Positions 23,459 to 33,680 are shown, numbered from the stretch's first letter. The stretch is DNA of 35,412 nucleotides from Alphaproteobacteria bacterium (GCA_025350685.1 JANXXK010000280.1:1-35412); one strand, 5' to 3'. Numbers and translations are program-made. Notes: generated from the sequence alone by a model not told the origin.

Positions 23459-24868
23459 CTAAGCCTTAACAGCCGAGCCGGTAAGCCGGAACGCCGCCCA
23501 GGCCCCGATCAGGGCCAGCGGGATCACCGAGGCGAACACCCAGACCGAGGCGGCCTGGGCGCTGGCCGGAGTGAGGCCGCCGGAGAAGCCCACCAGGTTG
23601 GCCGCCACACCGCTGATCGCCGCCCCGGCCGCGGCGCCGGTCTGGCGCACGGCGGTGAGCGCGGAGGAGCCGATGGCCCGGTCGTCGTCGGAGAGCGCGG
23701 CCAGGATGCGCCGGCTCATGAACGCCCAGGAGAAGCCGAAGGCGGCGCCCATCAGTGCGCCGCCGAACAGGGCGACGATCAGCGGCCCATCGCCCAGGGT
23801 CCAGGTCAGGATCACCAGACTGGCGATGAGGCAGAGCGCCCCGAACCGGGTCCAGCGCGCATCCCAGACGGCGCCCGAATGCGCAACGGCCATGGCCGCC
23901 ACGGTCCAGGCCAGCGACTCCGCCCCGATCGCATAGCCGGCCCAGAGCGGCGAGAAGCCGCGCAGTTGCTGCAGGATCGGCGGGCCGTAGATGGCGTATC
24001 CCATGGAGGCGGCGGTCAGCGCGAACATCGAGAAATAGCCGGAGCCGCAGACGGTGCTGAGGTCGCCGGCGCGATGCGGCAGCAGGCGCACCTTGGCGCG
24101 GTGGTCGATCCAGATCACCAGCGACAGGATCGCCAGGCCCAGCGCCACCAGGCCGATGGCCGGCAGGGGCTGGCGCAGCACGTCGGCGGCGGCGATCGCC
24201 GCCACGCCCGCCCCCAGCACGGCCAGCTGGGTCCAGGGGATGCCGGGCCCGCCGCCGGGTTTGGCCCCGCCCTTCAGCAGGAAAGGCGCTGCGGCGCTGA
24301 ACACCACGGTCTGCAGCGCGAAAAGCCAGAAGACGTCGCGCCAGTCGCCGGTCTGCACCACCAGGCCGCCGAACAGCGGCCCGATGAAGGTGGCGATCCC
24401 CCAGACGAAGGTCACCGCGGCGAACACCCGGGCCAGGTGCCGCTCGGGGAACAGCAAGGCGATGGCCACCATCGCGAAGCCGGAGATCCAGCCCGAGCCC
24501 AGCCCCTGGATCAGCCGCCCGGCCAGAAACAGGCCCACGTCGGGCGCCAGCGCGCTCATCACGCAGCCGGCGGCCATGATCACGCCGGCGATCGCGGTGG
24601 CCGCCCGCAGGCCGAAGATCTCGGAGACCCGCCCCGCGCTGGCGCCGGCCAGGATCGCCCCGACCAGATAGCCCGCCGTCGCCCAGCTGAAGTACTGGTA
24701 GCCGCCGAGCGCCTTGCCGACGCTGGGCATGATCGTCGAGGTCACCAGGCTGTCGGCGGCGTTCAGCCAGACGCCGAAGCAGATCAGCGCAAACCGCGGC
24801 AGCCGCCCGTCGGCCAGCAGGTCCGCCCAGCCGTTCTGGGACTTGTCGGCGGCTGGGGTCACGCGCAC
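23459..24868 (-). CDS. MFS transporter (multidrug-efflux-like)
   Basis: A 469-residue polytopic inner-membrane protein of the major facilitator superfamily. After 24 hydrophilic residues the first segment ends LNAADSLVTSTIMPSVGKALGG, as in drug:H+ antiporters. The loop with AGRVSEIFGLRAA corresponds to the MFS motif between segments 2 and 3, and LIQGLGSGWISGFAM follows. Twelve to fourteen hydrophobic segments can be counted. The substrate is unknown; a drug or metabolite exporter is the family expectation. The start is GTG 24868 with GGAG upstream. The GNAT gene follows 3 nt downstream, an exporter plus acetyltransferase pairing that would suit detoxification of an amine compound, which is an inference. 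Confidence 0.88.
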   Translation of the reverse strand: MRVTPAADKSQNGWADLLADGRLPRFALICFGVWLNAADSLVTSTIMPSVGKALGGYQYFSWATAGYLVGAILAGASAGRVSEIFGLRAATAIAGVIMAAGCVMSALAPDVGLFLAGRLIQGLGSGWISGFAMVAIALLFPERHLARVFAAVTFVWGIATFIGPLFGGLVVQTGDWRDVFWLFALQTVVFSAAAPFLLKGGAKPGGGPGIPWTQLAVLGAGVAAIAAADVLRQPLPAIGLVALGLAILSLVIWIDHRAKVRLLPHRAGDLSTVCGSGYFSMFALTAASMGYAIYGPPILQQLRGFSPLWAGYAIGAESLAWTVAAMAVAHSGAVWDARWTRFGALCLIASLVILTWTLGDGPLIVALFGGALMGAAFGFSWAFMSRRILAALSDDDRAIGSSALTAVRQTGAAAGAAISGVAANLVGFSGGLTPASAQAASVWVFASVIPLALIGAWAAFRLTGSAVKA

Positions 24869-24944
24869 TCCGGGCTCTCAAGCGCCCGTCCGCTCAGGCC
24901 GGGCCGGCGAACATAGGGACGGGCGGGCTCTGACGCGAGCGGGC

Positions 24945-26699
24945 CTATTTTGCTCGAGAGGGGCTCCCGCCTGCAGAACTGGGTGTCGGCAGCTTGAAGC
25001 CGGGATACCAGTGGGTGGCGGTCCCCGCGGTCACGTACCAGCTGAGCAGCAAGGCGCAGATCAGGGCGCCGGGGACGTAGGAGTTGGTCCGCCGGTAGGT
25101 GATCGCTGCAATCGCCCCCACCACCGCCAGCAGCGGCACGAACTGGATCGCCACGATGGTGTTCAGAGGCTCGGTCGGGGTGAACAGGAAGCCGGTCTGG
25201 AACATCGTCGCGTATTCGACGATCAGCAGCACCAGGAAGCCCAGGCTCATGGCCAGCTTCCAGGCGCCGGCCTGGAACATGAAACCCTCGCCCTTCACCG
25301 CCAGGCTGGCGCAAAGCGCCCGAAGCGCGATCAGGAAGTAGACGGTCCACAGCACGAAATAGGGGATCGCCATCACCGCGTGGCGCGCGTCGAGCGGCTT
25401 CAGCCCCAGGACCCAGAAGCGGTAGTCGGTCTTGAACGCCGCATCGACGATGACCAGCGACAGATAGCCCACCGCCATGGTCGCCGCCGCGATGCCGATG
25501 GACTTCGGCCAGTTGGTGGTGAAGCTGGGCTTGCCGCCGCGCAGGACCAGGCCCAGCAGCAGGGAGATCAGCGCATTGACCAGCGCCCAGACGATCAGCT
25601 GGTTCTGGACCGACTGCGGGAAGAGCTGCATCGGGAAGAAGAATACGCCCACCTTCATCAGCGGATAGAAGGTCAGCGCCGGGACCGCCGCGGTCAGCAG
25701 GGCGGCCAGCCACCACTTGCCGCCGCGTATGTCGGCCACGGGCTGGGCCGGGACGTTGAGGCTGGCGAACACCGGCGTCAGCAGCAGCACCTCGAAAGTC
25801 CCGATCAGCAGGCAGATGAAACCGGCGAAGGCCGCCGCCGTGCCGATTTCCTTCCAGAGCCAAATCTGGTCGTTCGGCGCCAGGGGCGAGGCCTCGCCGA
25901 CCAGCGTCTTCTGGAACCAGTCGACCGCGCCGCCGACGCCGGCCCGGCTGAAGTGCTCCCAGGGATGGGTGACCGGCGGGTTCTCCAGCACGCGGGCGCT
26001 GCCGTCGCCAATGGCGCCGTAGATCTTGCCGACCTCAACCGGGCCGGCGATCCCGAAGGCCTTGGCCAGCTTCGGCGAGGTCGCCACCAGCGAGCCCTTT
26101 GGCACGCCCCACATGAGCGGCGCGAACTCGTCGTACTGGCCGAACACCACGGCAAGGTTCTTCAGGCTGGCCGGCGTGGTGGCCCCGAGGAACGCCGGAG
26201 TGGAGCCCTCGAAGACGATCGCCTTGTAGCCGTCCGGCTGCGCGGCGGCGGCCGTGGCGATGGGAATGCCGCCCATGGAGTGGCCCTCAAGGCCGATGTT
26301 GGCCTTGTCGACGTAGGGCAAGCTCTGCAGGTAGCTGAGCGCCGCCGGTCCACCCAGGTTCTGGCCGGGACCTAACGTCACCGCGCCTTCGGAATAGCCG
26401 TGGCCGATCATGTCCATGGCCAGGACGACGAAACCACGCCGGGCCAGCTCGATGGCGAACGGCGACTGCATCTCACGCGTGTTGATGTAGCCGTGGCTGA
26501 CCAGCACCGCCGGCGCCGGATGGGCCGGGGTCGCCGAGGCCGGCTGGTAGATCAGCCCCGACTGGACCTTGCCGCCGTCGCCGACGAAGCGGGCGTCACG
26601 AAGCGTCACCCCGCCCGAGGTCTGGATGGCGTGCGCCAGCATCGACCCGGCGAGGATCAACGCGCAGCCCAGAATGAAAAAGCCCCATTTGCGCAGCAT
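24945..26699 (-). CDS. Alpha/beta hydrolase fused to a polytopic membrane domain
   Basis: A 584-residue protein with three parts. An N-terminal signal anchor (about 5-25) is followed by an alpha/beta hydrolase domain (about 30-270) and then seven or eight membrane segments (about 280-570). The hydrolase has VLVSHGYINT (oxyanion region), VLAMDMIGHGYSEG, and the nucleophile elbow GLEGHSMGG with S141. A candidate acid is in FGQYDEFAP and a candidate histidine in PVTHPWEHF. With the anchor at the N-terminus the hydrolase probably lies in the periplasm. The membrane part is not recognised. The start is ATG 26699 with GGGGGG a few bases upstream. It is 76 nt upstream of the MFS gene on the same strand and may lead that transcript. 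It is divergent from ptsP. Confidence 0.82.
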   Translation of the reverse strand: MLRKWGFFILGCALILAGSMLAHAIQTSGGVTLRDARFVGDGGKVQSGLIYQPASATPAHPAPAVLVSHGYINTREMQSPFAIELARRGFVVLAMDMIGHGYSEGAVTLGPGQNLGGPAALSYLQSLPYVDKANIGLEGHSMGGIPIATAAAAQPDGYKAIVFEGSTPAFLGATTPASLKNLAVVFGQYDEFAPLMWGVPKGSLVATSPKLAKAFGIAGPVEVGKIYGAIGDGSARVLENPPVTHPWEHFSRAGVGGAVDWFQKTLVGEASPLAPNDQIWLWKEIGTAAAFAGFICLLIGTFEVLLLTPVFASLNVPAQPVADIRGGKWWLAALLTAAVPALTFYPLMKVGVFFFPMQLFPQSVQNQLIVWALVNALISLLLGLVLRGGKPSFTTNWPKSIGIAAATMAVGYLSLVIVDAAFKTDYRFWVLGLKPLDARHAVMAIPYFVLWTVYFLIALRALCASLAVKGEGFMFQAGAWKLAMSLGFLVLLIVEYATMFQTGFLFTPTEPLNTIVAIQFVPLLAVVGAIAAITYRRTNSYVPGALICALLLSWYVTAGTATHWYPGFKLPTPSSAGGSPSRAK

Positions 26700-26803
26700 C
26701 GTGTCCCCCCGGACGCTTTTTCGACGACCTTTGCCGGTCTTGAGCGGTGAACGATGCGTCCGCTGGAGGAAAACCTCAAGCGCGGCGCCCGTTTGCTGAG
26801 CAA

Positions 26804-26850
26804 TGCCGCCAATCGGTGAAAACCGCCCTTTCCGTCTCCGATTGGCGGCA
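26804..26850. promoter_or_regulatory. Perfect 13-bp inverted repeat in the divergent region before ptsP
   Basis: TGCCGCCAATCGG (26804-26816) and its exact reverse complement CCGATTGGCGGCA (26838-26850) flank a 21-nt spacer, about 50 nt before the ptsP start. The arms could bind a dimeric regulator acting on ptsP and/or the divergent hydrolase gene, or form a large hairpin in a leader RNA. There is no T-run after either arm, so it is not a normal terminator. Confidence 0.75.
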
Positions 26851-26898
26851 CAAACCTGCTAGGGAGCGGAAAAGTATGAGGGAGGACACTAGGATTCC

Positions 26899-29160
26899 AT
26901 GGCGGCCCCCGGCGTAGCCATTCGCGGTCAGCGCAGCCTGCTGCGGCAGATTCGGGAAGCCCTCGCCGGGGGCGGCCCGGCGCAGGTGCGCCTGGACATG
27001 GTCGTGCGGATCATCGCGCGCTCCATGGTCGCCGAGGTGTGCTCGCTCTACATGCGCCGCGCGGCGGCCGACATGGAGCTATTCGCCACCGAGGGCCTGG
27101 ATCCCGCAGCCGTCCACGTCACGCGGATGAAGCCGGGCGAGGGCCTGGTCGGCGAGATCATGAAGCTGGGCCGGCCGCTGAACCTGGCCGACGCGCCCGA
27201 GCATCCGGCCTTCTCCTACCGCCCGGAAACCGGCGAAGACCCCTACCACGCCTTCCTGGGCGTGCCGCTGCTGCGCGGCGGCCGGGCCATCGGGGTGCTG
27301 GTCGTGCAGAACCGCACCGCGCGCGTCTACACCGACGACGAAGTCGAGGACCTGCAGATCGTCGCCATGGTGCTGGCCGAGATGGTCGCCGCCGGTGAGC
27401 TGGGCGCGCACGAGCTCAAGGGCGTGGAGATCGCCCCGCACAAGCCCGAGCGGCTGAAGGGCTCCAAGTTCGGCGACGGCCTGGCCTATGGCGTGGCCGT
27501 GCTGCACGAGCCGCCGGTGGCGCCTTCGCAGCTGCTCTCCGATGACGTGGTCGCCGAGGAGGCCCGGCTGAACGCCGCCGTCGACAGTCTGCAGAGCCAG
27601 ATCGACACCATGCTGGAGGGCAACGCCGGCCTGGTCGACGCCTCCTTCGAGGTGCTCGAGACCTACCGGATGTTCGCCCACTCCGACGGCTGGAACCGCA
27701 GCCTGGTGGACGCGGTCCGCAACGGCCTAACCGCCGAGGCCGCCGTCGAGCGGGTGCGCTCGGAGCATCGCGCGCGCCTCGGCCAGGCCCGCGACCCCTA
27801 TCTGCGCGAGCGGCTGCACGACCTGGAAGACCTCAACGACCGGCTGCTGCGCCACCTCTCCGGCGAGGGTCACGTGGCCCGCGATCTGCCGGAGAACGCC
27901 ATCCTGATCGCGCGGAACCTGGGCCCCGCCGACCTGCTGGAATACGACCGCACCAAACTGCGCGGGCTGCTGCTCGAGGAAGGCTCGGCGGCGAGCCACG
28001 CCGCAATCGTGGCGCGGGCGCTGGACATTCCCTGCGTCGGGCGCCTGGCCGGCCTGCGCGACGCGGTCTCCGAAGGCGACATGGTGATCGTCGACGCGGA
28101 AGCAGGTGAAGCGTACTTGCGTCCGCGCACAGACGTGGTGAAGGCGATCCAGGCCCGCATCGACGTGCGCCGCCAGCGCCGCGCCGAGTTCGCCAAGCTG
28201 CGCGACACCCCGGCCTTCACCCGCGACGGGGCGAAGATCACGCTGTTGATGAACGCCGGCCTCGACGTCGACCTCGACATCCTGGGCGAGACGGGCGCGG
28301 AGGGCATCGGCCTGTTCCGCACCGAGTTCCAGTTCATGGTCGCCGAGGAGATGCCGCGGTTCAACGCCCAGACCGCGCTCTACCGCCGGGTGATGGACGC
28401 GGCCGGCGACCTGCCGGTGACTTTCCGCACCCTCGACCTCGGCGGCGACAAGGTGCTGCCCTACATGGAGGCCGAGCGGGAGGACAATCCGGCGCTGGGC
28501 TGGCGGGCGATCCGCATGGGCCTCGACCGCCCCGCCCTGCTGCGCCTGCAGCTGCGCGCGCTGATCGCCGCGTCCGGCGGGCGGCCGCTGCGGGTGATGT
28601 TCCCGCTGGTGGCCAATGTGGACGAATACCGCGCCGCCCGCGCCTTGGTGGACGTGGAGGTTGCCTGGGCCGAGCGCCGCGGCCGCAAGCCGCCGTCGCG
28701 GCTCGACGTGGGCGCGATGATCGAGGCGCCGTCGCTGGTCTTCCACCTGGACGCCCTGCTGCCGATGACCGACTTCGTCAGCGTCGGCACTAACGACCTG
28801 ATGCAGTATCTGTTCGCCGCCGACCGCGGGAACCCCAGGGTGGCCGAGCGCTACGATCCGCTGTCGCCGCCGGCGCTGCGCGCGCTCGAACAGATCCAGC
28901 GCGCCTGTGCGGAGACCGGCACCCCGGTCAGCGTCTGTGGCGAGATGGCCGGCCGCCCGCTGGAGGCCTTCGCCCTGGTGGCGCTCGGCTTCGAGCGGCT
29001 TTCCATGCCCCCGGCCGGGGTCGGTCCGGTCAAGCAGATGGTGCTGTCCTGCGACCGCGAAGCCGCGCGGCGGGGGGTTTCTGCCCTGCTGAAGAGCGGC
29101 GCGGGGACGGTGCGCAACGAAATCGAAACACTGGCGCGCAAAATCTACGCTGCAGTTTAG
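26899..29160 (+). CDS. ptsP: Phosphoenolpyruvate-protein phosphotransferase PtsP (EI-Ntr)
   Basis: PtsP is enzyme I of the nitrogen phosphotransferase system; it takes phosphate from phosphoenolpyruvate and passes it to NPr and then EIIA-Ntr. The 753-residue product has an N-terminal GAF domain (about 20-165), which in these enzymes senses glutamine, then the EI phosphohistidine region with active H367 in GSAASHAAIVAR, and the PEP-binding TIM barrel with GIGLFRTEFQFM, VTFRTLDLGGDK, SVGTNDLMQY and C680 in SVCGEMAGRP. All key parts are present. In Caulobacter this pathway links glutamine shortage to (p)ppGpp and CtrA-dependent cell-cycle delay. The start is ATG 26899 with GGGAGG upstream. It lies upstream of the rodZ-like gene and ispG. 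Confidence 0.96.
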   Translation: MAAPGVAIRGQRSLLRQIREALAGGGPAQVRLDMVVRIIARSMVAEVCSLYMRRAAADMELFATEGLDPAAVHVTRMKPGEGLVGEIMKLGRPLNLADAPEHPAFSYRPETGEDPYHAFLGVPLLRGGRAIGVLVVQNRTARVYTDDEVEDLQIVAMVLAEMVAAGELGAHELKGVEIAPHKPERLKGSKFGDGLAYGVAVLHEPPVAPSQLLSDDVVAEEARLNAAVDSLQSQIDTMLEGNAGLVDASFEVLETYRMFAHSDGWNRSLVDAVRNGLTAEAAVERVRSEHRARLGQARDPYLRERLHDLEDLNDRLLRHLSGEGHVARDLPENAILIARNLGPADLLEYDRTKLRGLLLEEGSAASHAAIVARALDIPCVGRLAGLRDAVSEGDMVIVDAEAGEAYLRPRTDVVKAIQARIDVRRQRRAEFAKLRDTPAFTRDGAKITLLMNAGLDVDLDILGETGAEGIGLFRTEFQFMVAEEMPRFNAQTALYRRVMDAAGDLPVTFRTLDLGGDKVLPYMEAEREDNPALGWRAIRMGLDRPALLRLQLRALIAASGGRPLRVMFPLVANVDEYRAARALVDVEVAWAERRGRKPPSRLDVGAMIEAPSLVFHLDALLPMTDFVSVGTNDLMQYLFAADRGNPRVAERYDPLSPPALRALEQIQRACAETGTPVSVCGEMAGRPLEAFALVALGFERLSMPPAGVGPVKQMVLSCDREAARRGVSALLKSGAGTVRNEIETLARKIYAAV

Positions 29161-29301
29161 GAACGACTGAGTCGGTCCCGTGTCGGAACAGCGCATTGAA
29201 GACCACAACCCTGCGTGTTACCTGATGAGTCAATCTAGTCTTCGCGGGATTTGCCGCGCGTCGCGTCATCGCGCCGCCAAACCGGCCGCCGAGGCTCGAA
29301 G

Positions 29302-30315
29302 ATGAAAGTCGTCATGCCGCTCGATACTGGCCAGGTCAGCAATCAACATACCTCCGCCGAGGCCAGCGACGGGGCGAGCGCCAACGAATCCTACGCCCCC
29401 GACCTGCACTTCGGCGCCGATATTGGCCAAGCTCTGAAAGCGGTGCGGGAGTTCAACAAGCTGACCCTTGAGCAGGTGGCCGAGACTACCCGCGTGCGCC
29501 GCGCCTATCTGACCGACATCGAGGCCATGCGGCTCGACAAGCTGCCGTCGCGCCCGTTCACCATCGGCTACATCCGCGCCTATGCCGTGGCGCTCGGCCT
29601 CGATGGCGAGGCCGCCGTCGAGCGCTTCAAGGCCGAGGAGCCGGTTCTGGACGAGCCGCTGCGCGGGCCGGCGGGCGTGGGCGCCGACCGCGACCCCCGC
29701 TGGGCTGCGATCGTCGTCGGCGTGCTGGTGATCCTGGCCGCCATCATTCTGTGGAACATCGCCCAGCGGGCGATGATCGCCAACGCCCCGCCCTCGCCCA
29801 CCGCGCCGGCCAAGGCCGCGGCCCAGGCGCTGGCGGCCCAGAAGTCCGGGCCCTTCACCCTGGGCGCCCCGCTGCCGGCGCCGGTGGAGTCCACCACCCC
29901 GCCCCTCTATGTGACCCCCGGCATGCCGGATGACGGCGCCAACACCGGGACGCAGGTCACCACCGTCAAGCCGACCACCAAGGCCGACGGCGAGGCCGCG
30001 GTCGACCTGTCGAAGCTGTCGCCGATCTTCGTGCCGGTCGGCAAGATCTACGGCGCGCAGGTGGGCCAGCCTTCCGCGGTGATCCTGCAGGCGCTGAAAG
30101 GCGGCTCGCTGATCGTCCGCGGCGCCGACGGGTCGATCTATTTCGCCCGCCAGTTCGCGCCGGGCGAGGCCTATCGCGCGCCCAGGCTGACCGGGCTCAC
30201 CGCCGACGTTTCCGAGCCCACCAACTTCCAGGTCTATGTGAACGGCCAGTCCAAGGGCGTGCTGCCGGCCGCCCAGACCTCGCTCACCAAGCTCGCGGAA
30301 CAGACCGCGCCCTAA
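29302..30315 (+). CDS. rodZ: RodZ-like protein (helix-turn-helix, single membrane segment, DUF4115)
   Basis: A 337-residue bitopic protein with the RodZ architecture. A cytoplasmic helix-turn-helix of the HTH_25/XRE type ([36 protein letters not shown]) lies at about 40-75. One membrane segment, [20 protein letters not shown], lies near 134-153. A Pro/Ala-rich periplasmic linker follows, then a C-terminal DUF4115 domain ([19 protein letters not shown]...[12 protein letters not shown]). RodZ binds MreB and helps keep rod shape. The placement just before ispG is the same as in E. coli and supports the call. The ORF track begins at a TTG (29251), but ATG 29302 with a modest GAGG upstream gives a more sensible N-terminus. 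Two GAGTC sites (29169, 29227) lie in the 141-nt gap upstream, which is otherwise empty. Confidence 0.85.
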   Translation: MKVVMPLDTGQVSNQHTSAEASDGASANESYAPDLHFGADIGQALKAVREFNKLTLEQVAETTRVRRAYLTDIEAMRLDKLPSRPFTIGYIRAYAVALGLDGEAAVERFKAEEPVLDEPLRGPAGVGADRDPRWAAIVVGVLVILAAIILWNIAQRAMIANAPPSPTAPAKAAAQALAAQKSGPFTLGAPLPAPVESTTPPLYVTPGMPDDGANTGTQVTTVKPTTKADGEAAVDLSKLSPIFVPVGKIYGAQVGQPSAVILQALKGGSLIVRGADGSIYFARQFAPGEAYRAPRLTGLTADVSEPTNFQVYVNGQSKGVLPAAQTSLTKLAEQTAP

Positions 30316-30359
30316 TCCGCCTTGGGTTCGGGCGCGCAAACGCCTATTTTGGGCATCCG

Positions 30360-31508
30360 ATGAGCGTCAAAGACCACGTCCAGGACCACACCGCCCTTCG
30401 TCCGTGGCGATCGATCCAGCGCCGGCCGTCGCGGAAGATCCGCGTGGGCTCGGTGGAGGTGGGCGGCGATGCGCCGATTACCGTCCAGTCGATGACCAAC
30501 ACGCTGACGTCCGACGCCCAGGCGACCATCGAGCAGGTCCGCCAGCTGGAGGAGGCCGGCGCCGACATCGTCCGCGTCTCCTGCCCCGACGAGGATTCCA
30601 CCAAGGCGTTCAAGCTCATCGCCAAGGCCTCCAAGGTCCCGCTCGTGGCCGACATCCACTTCCACTACAAGCGCGGGATCGAGGCTGCCGAAGCGGGCGC
30701 CGCCTGCCTGCGGATCAATCCCGGCAACATCGGCTCGCCCGACCGGGTGCGCGATGTAATCGCCGCGGCTCGGGACCACGGCTGCTCCATGCGCATCGGC
30801 GTCAACGCCGGCTCGCTGGAGCGCGACCTGCTGGAAAAGTACGGCGAGCCCTGCCCCGAAGCGATGGTCGAAAGCGCGCTGCGCCACGCGGCCATCCTGC
30901 AGGACCACGACTTCCACGAGTTCAAGATCAGCGTGAAGGCCTCGGACGTGTTCATGACCGTGGCCGCCTACAACCTGCTGGCCGACGCCATCGACTGCCC
31001 GCTGCACCTGGGGATCACCGAGGCCGGGGCGCTGCGCACCGGCACGGTGAAGTCCTCGATCGGCATGGGCAATCTGCTGTGGGCCGGCATTGGCGACACG
31101 ATCCGCGTGAGCCTGGCCGCCGACCCGGTGGAGGAGATCAAGGTCGGCTTCGATCTGCTGAAGTCGCTCGGCCTGCGCCATCGCGGCGTCAACATCATCG
31201 CCTGCCCCTCGTGCGCGCGGCAGGGGTTCAATGTGATCAAGACGGTCGAGGCTTTGGAGGCGCGGCTGGCGCATATCTCGCAGCCGATGAGCCTGTCGAT
31301 CATCGGCTGCGTGGTGAACGGCCCGGGCGAGGCGCTGATGACCGACCTCGGCTTCACCGGCGGCGGCAAGGGCGCGGGCATGGTCTATGTGGCCGGCCGC
31401 CCGGACCACAAGATGGACAACGACGGCATGGTCGACCACATCGTCCAGCTGGTCGAGGCCCGGGCGGCGGAGATTGCCGCGGCCGAGGTCGTCCAGGCCG
31501 CAGAATAG
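30360..31508 (+). CDS. ispG: 4-hydroxy-3-methylbut-2-enyl diphosphate synthase IspG (flavodoxin type)
   Basis: IspG is the [4Fe-4S] enzyme of the methylerythritol phosphate route to isoprenoids; it converts the cyclic diphosphate MEcPP to HMBPP. The 382-residue product has the TIM-barrel N-terminal part ([56 protein letters not shown]). The C-terminal cluster domain has C282 and C285 in [10 protein letters not shown]317 in [10 protein letters not shown], and E324 as the fourth ligand. Length and motif order are typical of the short bacterial form. The start is ATG 30360, 44 nt after the rodZ-like gene, which suggests one transcript. A perfect palindrome follows the stop. Confidence 0.97.
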   Translation: MSVKDHVQDHTALRPWRSIQRRPSRKIRVGSVEVGGDAPITVQSMTNTLTSDAQATIEQVRQLEEAGADIVRVSCPDEDSTKAFKLIAKASKVPLVADIHFHYKRGIEAAEAGAACLRINPGNIGSPDRVRDVIAAARDHGCSMRIGVNAGSLERDLLEKYGEPCPEAMVESALRHAAILQDHDFHEFKISVKASDVFMTVAAYNLLADAIDCPLHLGITEAGALRTGTVKSSIGMGNLLWAGIGDTIRVSLAADPVEEIKVGFDLLKSLGLRHRGVNIIACPSCARQGFNVIKTVEALEARLAHISQPMSLSIIGCVVNGPGEALMTDLGFTGGGKGAGMVYVAGRPDHKMDNDGMVDHIVQLVEARAAEIAAAEVVQAAE

Positions 31509-31516
31509 TTCACAAA

Positions 31517-31534
31517 AGTGACGCCCGCGTCACT
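31517..31534. promoter_or_regulatory. Perfect 7-4-7 palindrome between ispG and the small downstream gene
   Basis: AGTGACG-CCCG-CGTCACT begins 8 nt after the ispG stop and lies about 55 nt before the next start. No T-run follows, so it is not a standard terminator. It fits an operator for the small gene or an RNA-stabilising 3' hairpin for ispG mRNA. Confidence 0.5.
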
Positions 31535-31589
31535 CTTGCGCCTCTCCCCCAGACGCGCTTAGGTGCGGCGACTTTTTTGGGAGAGACAG

Positions 31590-31886
31590 ATGTCCGCAGC
31601 AGACGGCACTTGGAAGATCACCATCAACACGCCCATGGGCGCTCAGGAAGTGACCGCTGAGATCACCACCAGCGGCGACACCTTCACCGGCAAGACGTCG
31701 GGCCGCATGGGCGATGCCGCCGTCGCCGGCAAGGTCGACGGCGACACCCTGACCTGGACCGCCGACATCACCCAGCCGATGCCGATGACCCTGGAGTTCA
31801 CCGCCACCGTGGCCGGCGACGCGATGACCGGCAACGTGAAGCTCGGCGCGTTCGGCAACGCCCCGCTGACCGGCGTCCGCGCCTAG
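31590..31886 (+). CDS. Small hypothetical beta-rich protein
   Basis: A 98-residue acidic cytoplasmic protein with no signal peptide and no Cys. It reads as alternating strands and short turns: GTWKITINTPMGAQEVTAEITTSG, DTFTGKTSG, DTLTWTADITQP, LEFTATVAGD, MTGNVKLGAFG. This suggests a small beta-barrel or lipocalin-like sheet protein with several repeats of a T-x-T-G-x motif. I do not know a named family for it. The ORF track begins at 31563, but ATG 31590 has GGGAGAGA just upstream and is the better start. A strong terminator follows, so it is a short independent unit or the last gene after ispG. Confidence 0.8.
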   Translation: MSAADGTWKITINTPMGAQEVTAEITTSGDTFTGKTSGRMGDAAVAGKVDGDTLTWTADITQPMPMTLEFTATVAGDAMTGNVKLGAFGNAPLTGVRA

Positions 31887-31907
31887 AGCCCGCGCACAAG
31901 CGCCAGG

Positions 31908-31940
31908 AAAGGCCCCTGCCGGCGACGGCGGGGCCTTTTT
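31908..31940 (+). terminator. Strong intrinsic terminator
   Basis: AAAGGCCCC-T-GCCG, loop GCGA, CGGC-GGGGCCTTTTT: a 13-bp stem with one bulged T and a GNRA tetraloop, followed by T residues. It ends the small gene and lies immediately next to the stop of the convergent flavin-fold gene at 31942. Confidence 0.92.
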
Positions 31941-31941
31941 G

Positions 31942-32550
31942 CTACCGCCGCCTGGCCGGCACCACGCCTTCGAAGATCTCGAAGCTTTTCCACTTGGGCT
32001 CGACCGGCGGCGCGTCGGCGTCGGGCAGGTAGATCGAGGGCTCAACCAGCTGCAGGTTCGGCACATAGCGCGGGCAGTTGGGGAAGATGTCGACCGGCGT
32101 CACCTTGATCAGCAGCTGTGCGCCGGGAACCTGCGCCATCAGCGGATCGTCGCCCACTACCTCAGCCGTGCCGTTCACCCGCAGGCGCCTGGGCGCCTCG
32201 CCGAAGGCTAGGAAGAGGATGCCGACGTTGGCGTTGACGCCGAGGTTGCCCAGGCTCTTGAACATGCCGTTGCCGTCGTAGTCGGGGAAGACCAGCAGAT
32301 CCGGAGCGACGATCCGTGCGAAGCCCGGCGGCCCGCCCTTGAATGAACAGTCGGGCCGGCCTTCAGCGTCCGCGGTCGCCAGGAAGAAGAACCCCAGGCT
32401 CTCGATGAACGCCTTGTCGTCGTCGTTGAAGCGGTCGCGGCGGAGCCGCTCGTCCAGCCGGTCCGCCAGCGCACGGCTGCCGAAGGCGTCCTGCAGCGCC
32501 CGGTTGCCTTCGTGGTACATGTGCGGACCAGCCTTTCTGCCGTTTGGCAT
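31942..32550 (-). CDS. Pyridoxamine 5'-phosphate oxidase-like FMN-binding protein
   Basis: A 202-residue protein of the PNPOx-like split-barrel fold. The characteristic part is [61 protein letters not shown] (about 53-115; quoted in summary, each strand recognisable), followed by [12 protein letters not shown] and a C-terminal [10 protein letters not shown]. Proteins of this group bind FMN and may reduce or protect against unknown small molecules; they are not the vitamin B6 enzyme PdxH. The start is taken as ATG 32550, but ATG 32520 ([22 protein letters not shown]) is equally sensible and more usual for the family. It is divergent from prfA with a very short upstream region, so promoters may overlap coding sequence. 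Confidence 0.85.
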   Translation of the reverse strand: MPNGRKAGPHMYHEGNRALQDAFGSRALADRLDERLRRDRFNDDDKAFIESLGFFFLATADAEGRPDCSFKGGPPGFARIVAPDLLVFPDYDGNGMFKSLGNLGVNANVGILFLAFGEAPRRLRVNGTAEVVGDDPLMAQVPGAQLLIKVTPVDIFPNCPRYVPNLQLVEPSIYLPDADAPPVEPKWKSFEIFEGVVPARRR

Positions 32551-32603
32551 CTCATCGGCGGAAGGTTAGAGGACACTCCCCTTCGGTTCAGGCGTCTACT
32601 GAT

Positions 32604-33680
<1,077 letters not shown>

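Noticed and set aside
23282-24916. 544-residue and 553-residue plus-strand ORFs (23282-24916 and 24714-26375).
   Set aside because: They are antisense to the MFS and membrane-hydrolase genes and are rich in Gly, Gln, His, Arg and Asp without any domain; shadow frames.
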